Assembly: GCA_030706745.1 (NCBI GenBank)
Contig: JAUZNX010000004.1
Span: forward strand, 154,152-218,151
DNA length: 64,000 nt
Reading direction: 5' to 3'
Origin: Bacteroidota bacterium
GTDB lineage: Bacteria; Bacteroidota; Ignavibacteria; Palsa-1295
Part shown: one piece after another, positions 27,307-36,984 of the stretch
Layout of the letters: each line of letters starts with the position of its first letter
How positions within the stretch are numbered: the first letter of the stretch is position 1
Notes under the pieces: model-generated
What the model saw: only the letters and a program-made list of their open reading frames with translations
Told to the model about the DNA's origin: nothing
Database searches by the model: none
Program-made: the position numbers and the translations under genes

Positions 27307-28089
27307 ATGCGCCGCTATGCAACGTTCGTTTGCCGTTGCAGAATACCAGTTATCCCACACACCGCATTGTTCTCACCGTCGATCGGCCCGCTGCTTTATG
27401 GCTTCGCGCTCCTGCTGCTGTTCTTCGTGCTCATGAATGCCGACCGGCGGTTTCGTGAGCATGTGAGCCGCTCCATGCTCCGCCCTTTCAATTTTTTCGC
27501 GGACCTACGCGATCGCCGGCTGCTGCCGAACGCCCAAACGACCTTGCTGGCAGTGATCCTTTCCGGCTCGGCGGCGCTGTGTCTGGGCGCGATCCTTCGG
27601 CATGTTTATGCGCTGGAAGCGACCAGAAATGCTGCCGGACAAGTGCTGCCGGTCGGGCTGCGCTCCTGGGCGCAGTCGGAAGATGGGAGTTTCTTCGGCA
27701 TGGTGCTCTGGCTCACGCTGATCGTGCTCACGGTGATTCTCTTTATGGTATTGGTGCTCCGGTTTATCGCGATCTTCAGAAAGGGCCGGATCATGATCGG
27801 GGACACGTACAATGTCGTTGTCTGGTCAGCGCTTCCCATTGTGGTGCTGTTGCCGTTCGATTTACTACTGCCCCGAATGGATGTGGAATTGAAGACAATC
27901 ATACTCGCCGTGTCGATTTTGGTCGTGCTAATCCTTTGGGTGTATTACCGGCTGCTCAAAGGTGCGGGAGTGCTTTTCGATGTCTATCCGGCACGGCTGT
28001 ACATTTATGGAACGTTCGCCTTGCTTGTCGTTACGATTCTTGTGCTTGGCTACCTTCAATCGCTTCATATCCTGTCGAATTTTCGATGA
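27307..28089 (+). CDS. Yip1-like polytopic membrane protein
   Basis: A 260-residue protein with about five transmembrane helices. The pattern RPFNFFADLRDRRLLPNAQT before the second helix, the loop with GDTYNVVVWSALPIVVLLPF and a final pair of helices resemble bacterial Yip1/DUF1282 proteins. The family's function is poorly defined. ATG 27307 lies only 14 bases after a terminator hairpin, so the true start may be further in; the first 20 residues look non-native. An interspersed repeat follows the gene. Confidence 0.65.
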   Translation: MRRYATFVCRCRIPVIPHTALFSPSIGPLLYGFALLLLFFVLMNADRRFREHVSRSMLRPFNFFADLRDRRLLPNAQTTLLAVILSGSAALCLGAILRHVYALEATRNAAGQVLPVGLRSWAQSEDGSFFGMVLWLTLIVLTVILFMVLVLRFIAIFRKGRIMIGDTYNVVVWSALPIVVLLPFDLLLPRMDVELKTIILAVSILVVLILWVYYRLLKGAGVLFDVYPARLYIYGTFALLVVTILVLGYLQSLHILSNFR

Positions 28090-28091
28090 AC

Positions 28092-28298
28092 GGGGATTCC
28101 GCGGATTAACGGGGATTCCCCGGATTGATTTTTGGGATTCTTCGCTTGTGATGGTTGCCGTAGGATTGCTCGAAGTGAGGTGATGAGAATCTGCGAACGG
28201 TTTTTTCAGGAAAGACTTTGCCCTGGCTTGGGTTCAAATAGCGAGCTCAATATCCTGCAATTTGTCTGGGAGATCCCCATTAATCCGCGTAATACAGG
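28092..28298. repeat. Interspersed repeat with imperfect terminal inverted copies
   Basis: The Yip1-smc gap begins with two near-identical units (CGGGGATTCCGCGGATT at 28092-28108, CGGGGATTCCCCGGATT at 28111-28127). It ends with an inverted copy: the complement of 28269-28288 reads GCGGATTAATGGGGATCTCC against GCGGATTAACGGGGATTCC at 28102-28120. A third copy of the core lies at 62279-62299. This looks like a small non-coding interspersed element. No gene is visible inside. Confidence 0.55.
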
Positions 28299-28304
28299 TT
28301 CTGA

Positions 28305-31300
28305 ATGTATCTATCAAAATTAGAAATCATCGGGTTTAAGTCATTCGCGCAGAAGACTCTGCTGAAATTCGATGCCGGTATGACCGCAATTGTCGGTCCC
28401 AATGGCTGCGGCAAGACCAACGTGGTCGATGCGATCCGTTGGGCGCTTGGCGAGCAGAGAGCCAGCACGCTCCGCAGCGATCTGATGGAGAATGTCATCT
28501 TTAATGGGACGCGGACGCGCAAGCCCCTCGGCATGTCGGAAGTTTCTCTGACCATCGAGAACACGAAGGGTATTTTACCCACGGAATACCGCGAAGTGAC
28601 AATCACTCGCCGATTATTCCGCTCCGGGGAGTCCGAATATTTGCTGAATAAGGCGCAGTGCCGCCTGAAGGACATTATCGAGCTCTTCATGGATACCGGC
28701 ATGGGCGCCAACGCCTATTCGGTGATCGAACTGAAGATGATCGAAACGATCCTTTCGGACCGCACCGAAGAACGGCGCAAGCTCTTCGAGGAAGCAGCCG
28801 GCGTCACGAAATACAAAGCTCGCCGCAAGGAAGCGCTTCGACGGCTGGAGCAAGTCGCGCTGGATCTCTCTCGCGTGGATGATATTGTCAAGGAAGTGAC
28901 GAAATCGGTCGCGACGCTGGAGCGGCAGGCCGAGCGTGCCAAACGCCACGCGGAGCTATCCGGCGAATTGCGGTCGCTCGAGATCGAACTGATCGAGCGC
29001 GAATTCGCCCAGCATATTGGGCGGATGAGTCCGTTGCGCGAGGAGCTATCCTCGGCGGCAAATCAACGCGATCAAATTACGGGCGAACTTTCGAAATACG
29101 AAGCATTGCTCGACGTACTCGAGCGCGAAGAGCACGATTTAGAAGCACAGCTTGCATCGGGCGACCGCGCTGTCCACGAAAAATCCGCGATCATCCAGCG
29201 GACCCGCGAGACGATTGTAGCTACCGAGGAGCGTCTCCGTTCACTCGCCGAACAACGTGAGCGTGCGACGACAGAGCGTGAGCGACTCATTCTCGAAAAG
29301 CAAGAACTGACCGAGCGGCTCTCCGTGATCGGCACCTCGCATGAGGAAGCGACTCGCAATCGTGCTGCGATAGAGGATGAGATGCGGGAGAAAGAGCAGA
29401 TCAAGTCCCAGGCGGACGATGTGCTCCGCGCCAAACGTCAGGAATTGTCGAAGGCGCGCGATGAAGTCTATACGCTTCTGAATCTTCGCAACCAACGCTC
29501 GAACGAACTCGAGCGCCGGCGCGCCCGGTCCCACGAGATCGAACGTCGCCTGGCGCATATCGAAGCGGAACAATCCGGCATCAGCGGAAAGCGCGAGACA
29601 CTCGAAACGCAAAGCACGGAGCTTGCCCGTGAACTCGAGACGGCCAATGCCGCCGTTGCCGCCGCCGAGCAAGAGGGGCTCGTGGCACAGGACCGAAAGG
29701 AGCAACTCAAAACCGAGTTAGACACGAAGCAGAACGAGTCCTTCGCATTGCAGGGCGAAATTGGCAAGAAGATCTCTAAGATCGAGTTTTTTACAAGTCT
29801 TGTGGAACAAGGCACCGGCGCTGGTGAAGCCGCGGAATACCTGATGGCTGAGCCTGGCTGGGCCTCACAAGAGCCGATCATGGTCGCCGACGCATTCACC
29901 ACCGATGCGGCCTACCGCGCCGCGTTTGAAAGTGTATTAGGCGAAATCGCGTATTATCTCATCGTCCCCACAAGCCGAGATGCGTTCGAAGCCGTCGAAG
30001 TCCTTCGGCATTCACAAAAGGGCAAGGCGACTTTGGTCGCGCTCGATCGAGTGCCGGCTCCCACTGAAGCCTTGAGTCAGGGCGCGGTTTCCACTGGTGC
30101 GAGGCGCGCGCTTTCGCTTGCCAAGTTCGATGAGAAATATGGCAATCTTTTCCAACTCTTGCTGGGAAGCATCGTAATCGTCGATACGGTCGATCAGGCC
30201 TATGCCACGCTGGATGCGGATCGATCGGTCGAACGATGCGTAACGATCGAGGGTGAAGTCATTACACGTCAGGGTTTCGTCCGTGGCGGATCGCGTAAGA
30301 GCACCGAAGGCATCGTAATTGGCAAGCGCGAGCAGATCGAAGAGCTGGAGATTGAAGTCGAGAATCTGAAAGCGCAACTGGAGATTTGCGAGCAGCGCGT
30401 GGCAGAGCTCAACTCGGCATTTGAGGCGATCAATATCCGGGCAGCGGCGGCGCGAACTCGCGAGCGCGAGGAAGCGCGACGCGCCGTACAAGTGCGATCC
30501 TCCCAGGTCGAGTACGAACTGCGTCGCTCGCTCGAACAGCTTAACGCGCTCGGTGAGGAAGCGGGGCGGTTACGCAATGATCTTACTCCACTAACAGAAT
30601 CACTGGCCGCGATTGCCGGTGAAGTTGCGGAGTTCGAGCGGCAGCATTCTGAAGCGATGGAGGGCGCCGCGCGTTCGCAACTCGCTGTCGAAACGGCCGA
30701 ACAATTGCTCGCCGATGAATCGCGCCGCTGGACCGAGGTGCAAGTGCACTACGCGGGGCTTTCGAGTGAGATCACACGTCTGGAATCCGAGCGCCTGGGT
30801 GCCGAGCGTGCTATTGCATCGGCCACGCAGCTTGCGGAGCAACGCGTTCGCGAGCGAGAGCGCGCTGAGACCGACCACGTTGAGCATACAGCGAAGCTCG
30901 AGACGTTTCGCACAATGCTGACCGGCCTTGAAGCAGAGCTTGCCAGTGCTACCGGGCAACGCGACGAACTTGCTGAAGCCAAGCGGACCAAGCAAGCGGA
31001 AGCACATACATACCGCGAGGCCCTGCGCGAGGAACGCGCCCGTCACAATAAGACGATTGATATTACCCACGAACTTGAACTTAAGCTCCAGGAGATCGAG
31101 CAGAAGGTCCAGGCCCTTCGCGAGCGTGCCGCACAGGAGTTCGAAATCCTTTCGCTCGAACTGAAGTCGTTTGTCGAAGACGAGACCGGCACTGAAGGCG
31201 AAGCATTCAGCTTTGGAGATGCGCGCGAAAGTGTGCGGGAGCTAAAGCAAAAGATCAAGAACTTGGGAGCGGTCAATCTTTTGGCTTATGATGAATTCCA

Positions 31301-31934
31301 GAAGGAGAGCGAACGACTCCAATTCCTGACTGCACAGCGCAAGGATCTGAACGATGCGCAAAGGAATCTCGCAGAGACCATCGAAGAGATCAACCAAACC
31401 GCTACGCGCCAGTTTGTTGAGACATTCGAGGAGGTGCGCAAACACTTCCAGGATATTTTCCGGTCGCTTTTTGCAGAGGGTGACGAATGCGATCTCAATC
31501 TCGAAGCCGACAAAGATCCGCTCGAAGCACAAATCGAAATTACGGCCAAGCCACGAGGCAAGCGCGCTCAGTCCATCGACTTGCTTTCGCAAGGCGAGAA
31601 GACTATGACGGCAATCGCATTACTTTTCGCGATTTATCTCGTCAAGCCGAGTCCATTCTGCATCTTAGACGAAGTGGACGCACCGCTCGATGATTCAAAC
31701 ATCGATCGCTTCCTCACGATCATTCGCCGCTTCGCGCAAAACACGCAGTTCATCGTCGTGACGCACAACAAGCGCACGATGGCCGCCGCCGACGCGCTCT
31801 ATGGCGTGACGCAGGAAGAGGACGGTCTCTCGAAGATCGTCAGCGTCCGCCTCAAACGCGAAGGGATGATCGTTCGTGGTAAAGGCGCCGAAGCGCAGGC
31901 AGTTTTGGCGGAAGAGTTGCTCGAAGCTGCATAG
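28305..31934 (+). CDS. smc: Chromosome segregation protein SMC
   Basis: A 1209-residue SMC ATPase, full length. The N-terminal head has YLSKLEIIGFKSFA and Walker A GPNGCGKT at 31-38. Long coiled coils flank a hinge at roughly residues 500-660 (ADAFTTDAAYRAAFESVLGE, then VTIEGEVITRQGFVRGGS). The C-terminal head has the signature LSQGEKTMTA at 1094-1103, Walker B FCILDEVDAPLDD near 1118-1130, and FIVVTHNKRTM. The signature carries Gln where LSGGE is usual. It forms the ring that organises and separates chromosomes together with ScpA/ScpB, which are not in the window. It is followed by larC after 9 bases. Confidence 0.97.
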   Translation: MYLSKLEIIGFKSFAQKTLLKFDAGMTAIVGPNGCGKTNVVDAIRWALGEQRASTLRSDLMENVIFNGTRTRKPLGMSEVSLTIENTKGILPTEYREVTITRRLFRSGESEYLLNKAQCRLKDIIELFMDTGMGANAYSVIELKMIETILSDRTEERRKLFEEAAGVTKYKARRKEALRRLEQVALDLSRVDDIVKEVTKSVATLERQAERAKRHAELSGELRSLEIELIEREFAQHIGRMSPLREELSSAANQRDQITGELSKYEALLDVLEREEHDLEAQLASGDRAVHEKSAIIQRTRETIVATEERLRSLAEQRERATTERERLILEKQELTERLSVIGTSHEEATRNRAAIEDEMREKEQIKSQADDVLRAKRQELSKARDEVYTLLNLRNQRSNELERRRARSHEIERRLAHIEAEQSGISGKRETLETQSTELARELETANAAVAAAEQEGLVAQDRKEQLKTELDTKQNESFALQGEIGKKISKIEFFTSLVEQGTGAGEAAEYLMAEPGWASQEPIMVADAFTTDAAYRAAFESVLGEIAYYLIVPTSRDAFEAVEVLRHSQKGKATLVALDRVPAPTEALSQGAVSTGARRALSLAKFDEKYGNLFQLLLGSIVIVDTVDQAYATLDADRSVERCVTIEGEVITRQGFVRGGSRKSTEGIVIGKREQIEELEIEVENLKAQLEICEQRVAELNSAFEAINIRAAAARTREREEARRAVQVRSSQVEYELRRSLEQLNALGEEAGRLRNDLTPLTESLAAIAGEVAEFERQHSEAMEGAARSQLAVETAEQLLADESRRWTEVQVHYAGLSSEITRLESERLGAERAIASATQLAEQRVRERERAETDHVEHTAKLETFRTMLTGLEAELASATGQRDELAEAKRTKQAEAHTYREALREERARHNKTIDITHELELKLQEIEQKVQALRERAAQEFEILSLELKSFVEDETGTEGEAFSFGDARESVRELKQKIKNLGAVNLLAYDEFQKESERLQFLTAQRKDLNDAQRNLAETIEEINQTATRQFVETFEEVRKHFQDIFRSLFAEGDECDLNLEADKDPLEAQIEITAKPRGKRAQSIDLLSQGEKTMTAIALLFAIYLVKPSPFCILDEVDAPLDDSNIDRFLTIIRRFAQNTQFIVVTHNKRTMAAADALYGVTQEEDGLSKIVSVRLKREGMIVRGKGAEAQAVLAEELLEAA

Positions 31935-31943
31935 GAAGCCTGT

Positions 31944-33251
31944 ATGCGTATCGCCTATTTCGATTGCTTTGCCGGTGTCAGCGGCGACATGACTGTTGCC
32001 GCAATGATCTCGGCCGGAATGCCGGTAGAGCATTTGCGCACCGAACTTGCTAAACTCCCGCTCACGGGCTACACCATCTCCACGCGCCTCCTCGAGCGGA
32101 GCATGATCTCCGCCGAGAAGTTCGATGTCAATCTCGAACATCATCATGATGAGCATGAGCATCATGATGAGCATGAACATCATAATGAAGGCCATGAGCA
32201 TCACCACGATGACCATGGGCACCATCATGGCAATCATCATCATCACGAGCATCATGAGACTCATGTGCACTCGCATGGGATGAGCTATGCGGAGATCTAT
32301 TCGCTCATTGGCGCAAGCACGCTTGCAGAACGAGTTCGCGCCCGGGCGCAAGCGATCTTTCATGCCATTGGAGAAGCTGAAGCGCAAATTCACAACGTGC
32401 CGCTGGAGAAGATTCATTTTCACGAAGTTGGCGCGATCGATTCGATTGTCGACATTGTCTCGGTCGCAATTGGGCTGGAGTATTTCGAGGTGGAGGAGTG
32501 TCGCTCGCGGGTTGTGCCGCTCGGCGCAGGAGGTATGATAGAGACAGCACATGGTCTTATGCCGATCCCGACGCCCGCGACACTTGAAATCCTGAAAGGG
32601 TATCCCACCGAGCTCGGTCGTGTCAGCACGGAAATGACAACGCCGACCGGCGCCGGGATTATTCGCGCCCTCAGCGGTGGGTTGCTCGCAACCAACGATC
32701 GCATTGAGCCCGTCACAGTCGGCTACGGCGCCGGTACGATGGAGTTCAAGGAAGTGCCGAATTTACTGCGAATTGTGATCGGTGAATTGAACGTGGCTCC
32801 GAGCGCGGGTGAAGCATTTCCCGATATTGATTATGTTATTCAGTTGACCACTGCGATCGATGATATGACGCCGGCCATGCTCGCTTCGGTCCAGGAGCGA
32901 CTGATGGAAGCCGGTGCGCTCGACGCCTATCTTCGCTCGATTGTCATGAAAAAGGGCCGTGCCGCGCAGGAATTGGTGATTCTTTCGAGTGAGGACTTAG
33001 CTGAATCAATGCTCGGGATTCTAGCGCGCGAAACCACAACCCTTGGCGTTCGCATCGAAAAGATCGAGCGGCGCATTGCCCGCAGGAATGCCGTGCAGCT
33101 TAATCATGATGAATTTGGCCCGGTACGTGCCAAGGAGGTAGTGCGGAATGGCCGTCGGGAAACAGAAATTGAGCATGAGGAGGTGAAACGAATTGCCCGT
33201 GAGCATGGCTTATCAATGCGGGAAGTTTCCGAGCACTTCAGGCATGTGTAG
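31944..33251 (+). CDS. larC: Nickel-pincer cofactor biosynthesis protein LarC
   Basis: A 435-residue protein that inserts nickel into the pyridinium pincer cofactor of lactate racemase-type enzymes. The opening MRIAYFDCFAGVSGDMTVAA is diagnostic. HFHEVGAIDSIVDIV, TPTPATLEILKG-like and EMTTPTGAGIIRAL segments follow, and the C-terminal half contains DDMTPAMLASVQERLMEAGA. A strongly His-rich insert occupies residues 66-112, with 26 His in 47 residues, more than the usual LarC insert I know. It is a single frame, unlike lactobacilli where larC is split. larB and larE are not in the window. Confidence 0.94.
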   Translation: MRIAYFDCFAGVSGDMTVAAMISAGMPVEHLRTELAKLPLTGYTISTRLLERSMISAEKFDVNLEHHHDEHEHHDEHEHHNEGHEHHHDDHGHHHGNHHHHEHHETHVHSHGMSYAEIYSLIGASTLAERVRARAQAIFHAIGEAEAQIHNVPLEKIHFHEVGAIDSIVDIVSVAIGLEYFEVEECRSRVVPLGAGGMIETAHGLMPIPTPATLEILKGYPTELGRVSTEMTTPTGAGIIRALSGGLLATNDRIEPVTVGYGAGTMEFKEVPNLLRIVIGELNVAPSAGEAFPDIDYVIQLTTAIDDMTPAMLASVQERLMEAGALDAYLRSIVMKKGRAAQELVILSSEDLAESMLGILARETTTLGVRIEKIERRIARRNAVQLNHDEFGPVRAKEVVRNGRRETEIEHEEVKRIAREHGLSMREVSEHFRHV

Positions 33252-33300
33252 AATTTGCCTTGCACATCCTGAGATTACGTAGCGTTCTTAGTTTGTTAGC

Positions 33301-35247
33301 ATGCGCTCCCGGTTCCTGTCCATCGGATTTCTTTTGACGCTCGCGCTGTGTCCGTTTGGGACGCCCTCTGCGCGCGCGCAGTTTCTCGCGCTCCGATCGC
33401 CGTTCGAGCGCTTTACCGACTATCGTCTCATCATCGGCTGGGGTGCTTCGACGCCGCCAAATTCGCAGTGGGATGAGTTCACGCATTCCACTTGGGCGGT
33501 CACGAATAAACAGATCAACTTCAATCAATATGCTTCGATCGAGTACGGCCAGTTTCGATTGGGCTTTATGGCATACAAGTTTCCGACTTCCGTGTTGCCG
33601 TTCGTCGTATGGAATCCACAATTTCAAATCGATCGATTTGGGGTCGGCGGTGATTCCAACCGATTGGCGCTTTCGATTCGGGCCGAGAATCTCTTCGCTA
33701 AACGGGATGCGAATGAATACCTGGGCAATGGACAAAGCGACAAGAGCCGGTATCCCGATCGCAATTCTCTCTCGTTTCTCGTGACCTATTGGCTTGGCCA
33801 CAATCTCGATACAAGTGACTATGCCCGGTTCCTACGAGAAGCATCAGCCGAAGATATGCGCGAAGATGTCGTGGCAGGTCCGGTGCTTCCAGGTTCTGGC
33901 AGCGAAGTGCGATACTCCACACGAAATGGCTTTAGTATCGGCTTTGGGCTTGGCTCCGGAAAGTATTCCGGCTCTGGTCCAATTTCGCGATATCTAAATT
34001 TTCTGAGCAATTACAATCCCTATACAGACAAAGGCTTTCCCGGCTTCAACCCGATGGCCCTGCTCCGGTATCGGCTACGCAATTTGATTGCACAACTCGA
34101 TATTGCAGGCGATGATGTCAACATCGGAATCGTGCTTCGCAATCTGAGGCATCTGGATATTGAGACCGGATTGCTCCGGCTCGAGCATGTATTCCCTCGT
34201 TCTTCAAGAGGTCCGCACCGGCCGGAGGCATTTCTTTCGATGCGGTATGCTATCTCACTCGGCAAGCAAAGTGGCTTTTTCGAGTATGGCGATGCAATCC
34301 TGAACCAACTCGCGGATTCGGATGGCGACGGACTGACCGATCTCGAAGAGATCATGATCTATCACACTGATCCGAACAATCCGGATTCGGATGGGGATGG
34401 AATTCCGGATGGCGATGAAGTCCGAATCTACGGTACAAATCCGCTCAATCCGGATACCGATGGCGATGGGTTGAATGACGGCGATGAAGTTCATAAGTAC
34501 CACACGAACCCCCGGCTCGCAGATACAGATGGTGACGGGCTCAACGATGGCGATGAGGTCCTGAAGTATCATACCGACCCTCTGTTGCGCGATACTGACG
34601 GCGATGGACTGGCCGATGGCGATGAGGTCAATAAGTACCACACTGACCCAACCAAACCCGATACCGATGGCGATGGACTAACTGACGGTGAGGAAGTGTT
34701 GACCTATAAGACCAATCCGCTATTACCCGATACGGATGGCGACGGTTTGACCGATGGCGAGGAAGTCAAAAAGATGCACTCGAATCCGCTCAACAAAGAC
34801 ACGGACGGCGATGGTGTTCCCGATGATCAGGATGGATGTCCGCTCGAACCGGGACCCAAGGAGAACAACGGTTGTCCGTTGGTTGCCTTTAAAGTCGGTC
34901 AGCGTATTGACTTGCCTCGCGTCGAGTTCGAGACCGGGAAGGCGACCTTGCTCGATCAGTCGTTCCCGGCGCTGAATCAATTGCTCGGACTCCTGACCAA
35001 GTATCCGACCGTCCGCATCTCGATTCAGGGACATACGGATAATACGGGTGATTCCACATTCAATCAGCGCCTCTCGGTATTGCGTGCAGCGTCCGTCAAG
35101 AGTTGGCTGGTTGATCACGGTATTCCACCATCACGTTTGGAAACCGCCGGATATGGCCAAACCCGGCCGATCACTACAAACTCTACCGACGCCGGCCGCG
35201 AGACCAATCGGCGAATTGAGTTTATTATCATCGAGTATAAGGAATAA
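33301..35247 (+). CDS. OmpA-family outer-membrane protein with thrombospondin type 3 repeats
   Basis: A 648-residue protein with a signal peptide ending ARAQ. Residues about 25-335 are strand-rich and probably form the outer-membrane barrel. Residues 340-515 hold eight calcium-binding type 3 repeats of the form D.DGDGL.DG.E, spaced 22-23 residues. The C-terminus is an OmpA-like peptidoglycan-binding domain: [42 protein letters not shown] and [11 protein letters not shown]. It would link outer membrane and cell wall through a stiff calcium-loaded stalk. No Shine-Dalgarno is seen before ATG 33301. Confidence 0.9.
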   Translation: MRSRFLSIGFLLTLALCPFGTPSARAQFLALRSPFERFTDYRLIIGWGASTPPNSQWDEFTHSTWAVTNKQINFNQYASIEYGQFRLGFMAYKFPTSVLPFVVWNPQFQIDRFGVGGDSNRLALSIRAENLFAKRDANEYLGNGQSDKSRYPDRNSLSFLVTYWLGHNLDTSDYARFLREASAEDMREDVVAGPVLPGSGSEVRYSTRNGFSIGFGLGSGKYSGSGPISRYLNFLSNYNPYTDKGFPGFNPMALLRYRLRNLIAQLDIAGDDVNIGIVLRNLRHLDIETGLLRLEHVFPRSSRGPHRPEAFLSMRYAISLGKQSGFFEYGDAILNQLADSDGDGLTDLEEIMIYHTDPNNPDSDGDGIPDGDEVRIYGTNPLNPDTDGDGLNDGDEVHKYHTNPRLADTDGDGLNDGDEVLKYHTDPLLRDTDGDGLADGDEVNKYHTDPTKPDTDGDGLTDGEEVLTYKTNPLLPDTDGDGLTDGEEVKKMHSNPLNKDTDGDGVPDDQDGCPLEPGPKENNGCPLVAFKVGQRIDLPRVEFETGKATLLDQSFPALNQLLGLLTKYPTVRISIQGHTDNTGDSTFNQRLSVLRAASVKSWLVDHGIPPSRLETAGYGQTRPITTNSTDAGRETNRRIEFIIIEYKE

Positions 35248-35355
35248 GGGACACTCGAAAGTCACTCAAGTCGATTCCGCGAGGCTTAAAGGACTGCTGA
35301 GACCGAATCGAAACCCATCATCTTTTCAGCCTCACGGAATCACGATGCAGACAAC

Positions 35356-35985
35356 TTACCTGACCACAATCATCTCGCGTCGTAACACGGCTTCTCCCGC
35401 CTGAAGGACATACTGATAGCTGCCGGAGGCAAGCTGTTTGGTATCGATCGTGAGCATGTGGAATCCCGCATCCATTTCCTGATCTGCAGCCTTAGTGACG
35501 AGCCTTCCGGTCCCATCATAGACTAACAACCGGACGTGAGATGGGATATCGAGTGTGAAATGGACCATTGTTACATTGTTCGCGGGATTGGGGAAGATCG
35601 GATCCATTGAGAGAATATTCGTTGCAGGATTCTCGACTCCTGCTCCCGCGCTCGCTGTAAAGCTACCGACCATGCCAAAACTGAAGTGGATATTGCAGTG
35701 GTAGGCGTAGCTCCCTGGGGTCGTCACGGTGTAACTAAATGTCGTAACACCACCACTCGTCATTTGGAATGATGATGCGCCAGCCGGGACGCTGGTTGAG
35801 GAGAGCGGATGATTTGTAAAATCACCGGACCAGACGATGACGTCGCCCACATTTACCGAGAGCGTCGATGGTTCGTAGGTCAGACTACCGCCCACTCCGA
35901 AATTGATGGTCCAAGTCTTCGCATGAGCAGTTCCAGCTGTTGCGAGTAGTGTCAAAAGTGAAGCAATATAGTAAAGTCGTTTCAT
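35356..35985 (-). CDS. Secreted cupredoxin with T9SS sorting domain
   Basis: A 209-residue protein with a signal peptide cleaved near AHA|K. Residues about 24-112 form a plastocyanin-like type 1 copper domain: FTNHP gives His59, and YHCNIHFSFGM gives Cys97, His100 and Met105. A T9SS type A domain follows (PIFPNPANNVTMV, VYDGTGRLV, LASGSYQYVL). The start is supported by GGAGA just upstream. It would carry electrons or copper at the cell surface. It lies 84 bases behind a second cupredoxin on the same strand, with identical ligand spacing. Confidence 0.9.
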   Translation of the reverse strand: MKRLYYIASLLTLLATAGTAHAKTWTINFGVGGSLTYEPSTLSVNVGDVIVWSGDFTNHPLSSTSVPAGASSFQMTSGGVTTFSYTVTTPGSYAYHCNIHFSFGMVGSFTASAGAGVENPATNILSMDPIFPNPANNVTMVHFTLDIPSHVRLLVYDGTGRLVTKAADQEMDAGFHMLTIDTKQLASGSYQYVLQAGEAVLRREMIVVR

Positions 35986-36069
35986 AAGATTCTCCGTTCA
36001 TGGTGGTGAAACACTGTCAATTCCAAAACTCATTTTCACTGGTACGAGCCCGAAATGCTTGCCGAAAAA

Positions 36070-36429
36070 TTAGTCGATCTTTGCGGCAGGCGGGTCGGCA
36101 ATGAAGCTCCCTGTCATTCCCTGATCGGAATGCTTATCGCATTCGTAAGTATAGTTACCGGCGACGGTGACAATGTAGCGGAAGAGTTTGCCCTTCTCAA
36201 TATGCTCGAACGTCGCTGCCCCTGACGGGGCCTTGGTCAGCGTCAGCGGGTGGTCCTCGAAATCGCCTTGCCACAGGATCGTATCGCCGACGGCGACGGT
36301 CAACGATGCCGGTGTGTACTTGTTATGCAGTTTGCCGCCGAACGAAATCACATGCGTCGTTGCTCGCAGCGTGCCGGTTGTCATCGCGATTGCACAGAAC
36401 AGTCCGAGGACGATTCCAATATGCTTCAT
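36070..36429 (-). CDS. Plastocyanin-like cupredoxin
   Basis: A 119-residue secreted type 1 copper protein. The start at 36429 is set by AGGAGG seven bases upstream (complement of 36434-36440); an earlier in-frame ATG at 36543 would add 38 residues unlike a signal peptide. The leader MKHIGIVLGLFCAIAMTTG is followed by the copper domain, with FEDHP giving His60 and YECDKHSDQGM giving Cys97, His100 and Met105. Unlike its downstream neighbour it has no T9SS tail, so it should stay periplasmic. The pair looks like a tandem duplication with diverged localisation. Confidence 0.9.
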   Translation of the reverse strand: MKHIGIVLGLFCAIAMTTGTLRATTHVISFGGKLHNKYTPASLTVAVGDTILWQGDFEDHPLTLTKAPSGAATFEHIEKGKLFRYIVTVAGNYTYECDKHSDQGMTGSFIADPPAAKID

Positions 36430-36541
36430 GTATCCTCCTCTATTAGGTGAGTGTGTCCAATCGTAAGACACTTCAGAGGCCGATGGAATTACAAGCTCTG
36501 CAATAGATAAAATGTGCATACGAGGAACGGAGGAACAAGGC

Positions 36542-36613
36542 ATGGAGCCGCGCTCGTCGGAACCTACAAGATCACGAACGTGTCCTGAATCGCGCTTTTT
36601 AACCAGCTTCTAA
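36542..36613 (+). CDS. Possible 23-residue leader peptide coupled to the next gene
   Basis: ATG 36542 is preceded by GGAGG with an 8-base spacer, the best ribosome-binding site in this gap. It encodes MEPRSSEPTRSRTCPESRFL plus three residues and stops at TAA 36611-36613, which overlaps the ATG of the next gene as TAATG. That gene has no Shine-Dalgarno of its own, so reinitiation is plausible. The composition (Arg/Ser/Pro) does not look like a functional protein. Confidence 0.35.
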   Translation: MEPRSSEPTRSRTCPESRFLTSF

Positions 36614-36984
36614 TGACTTCCTCCATGTCTTCCAGTCTCATTACCGTGATTCGCTGGACAGCACGAATTGCCGGCTTACTCATCGTTCTGGTTGTACTCA
36701 CGTTGGCCATTGGGGAGGGACTTCCGAATCCGACGGCGATGACGTTCCCTGAAGCAATTATGTCGGTCTTCTTGCTCTTTATGCTAGCAGGAATCCTGAT
36801 TGCTTGGAAACGCGAGCTTCTAGGTGGTGCTATGCTGTTGGCCGGATATCTGGGTTACCGTGCGCATGAGCTATTGAATCGGCTGCCGATGCAATTGTTC
36901 TCGTTCCTGGACCTATTCCTTTTGCTCGGGCTGGTGAATATTGCGCTGTGGCGACTGGCAAAACGCGAGCGGATGCAATCCTAA
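36613..36984 (+). CDS. Small four-helix membrane protein
   Basis: A 123-residue protein with four hydrophobic helices (WTARIAGLLIVLVVLTLAIG, AIMSVFLLFMLAGILIAW, GGAMLLAGYLGYRAHELL, FSFLDLFLLLGLVNIALW) and a basic C-terminus. It resembles the small uncharacterised membrane proteins annotated only by domain-of-unknown-function names. Its stop abuts the convergent rpoN stop with no intervening bases, and its start overlaps a short upstream frame. Function is unknown. Confidence 0.75.
   Translation: MTSSMSSSLITVIRWTARIAGLLIVLVVLTLAIGEGLPNPTAMTFPEAIMSVFLLFMLAGILIAWKRELLGGAMLLAGYLGYRAHELLNRLPMQLFSFLDLFLLLGLVNIALWRLAKRERMQS

Noticed and set aside
32120..32280. CAT/GAT-rich tract that could be read as a microsatellite
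   Set aside because: It encodes the His-rich insert of LarC in an intact frame, and the units are irregular.
36430..36543. 38-residue extension of the upstream cupredoxin
   Set aside because: It would bury the signal peptide; AGGAGG directly precedes the ATG at 36429.
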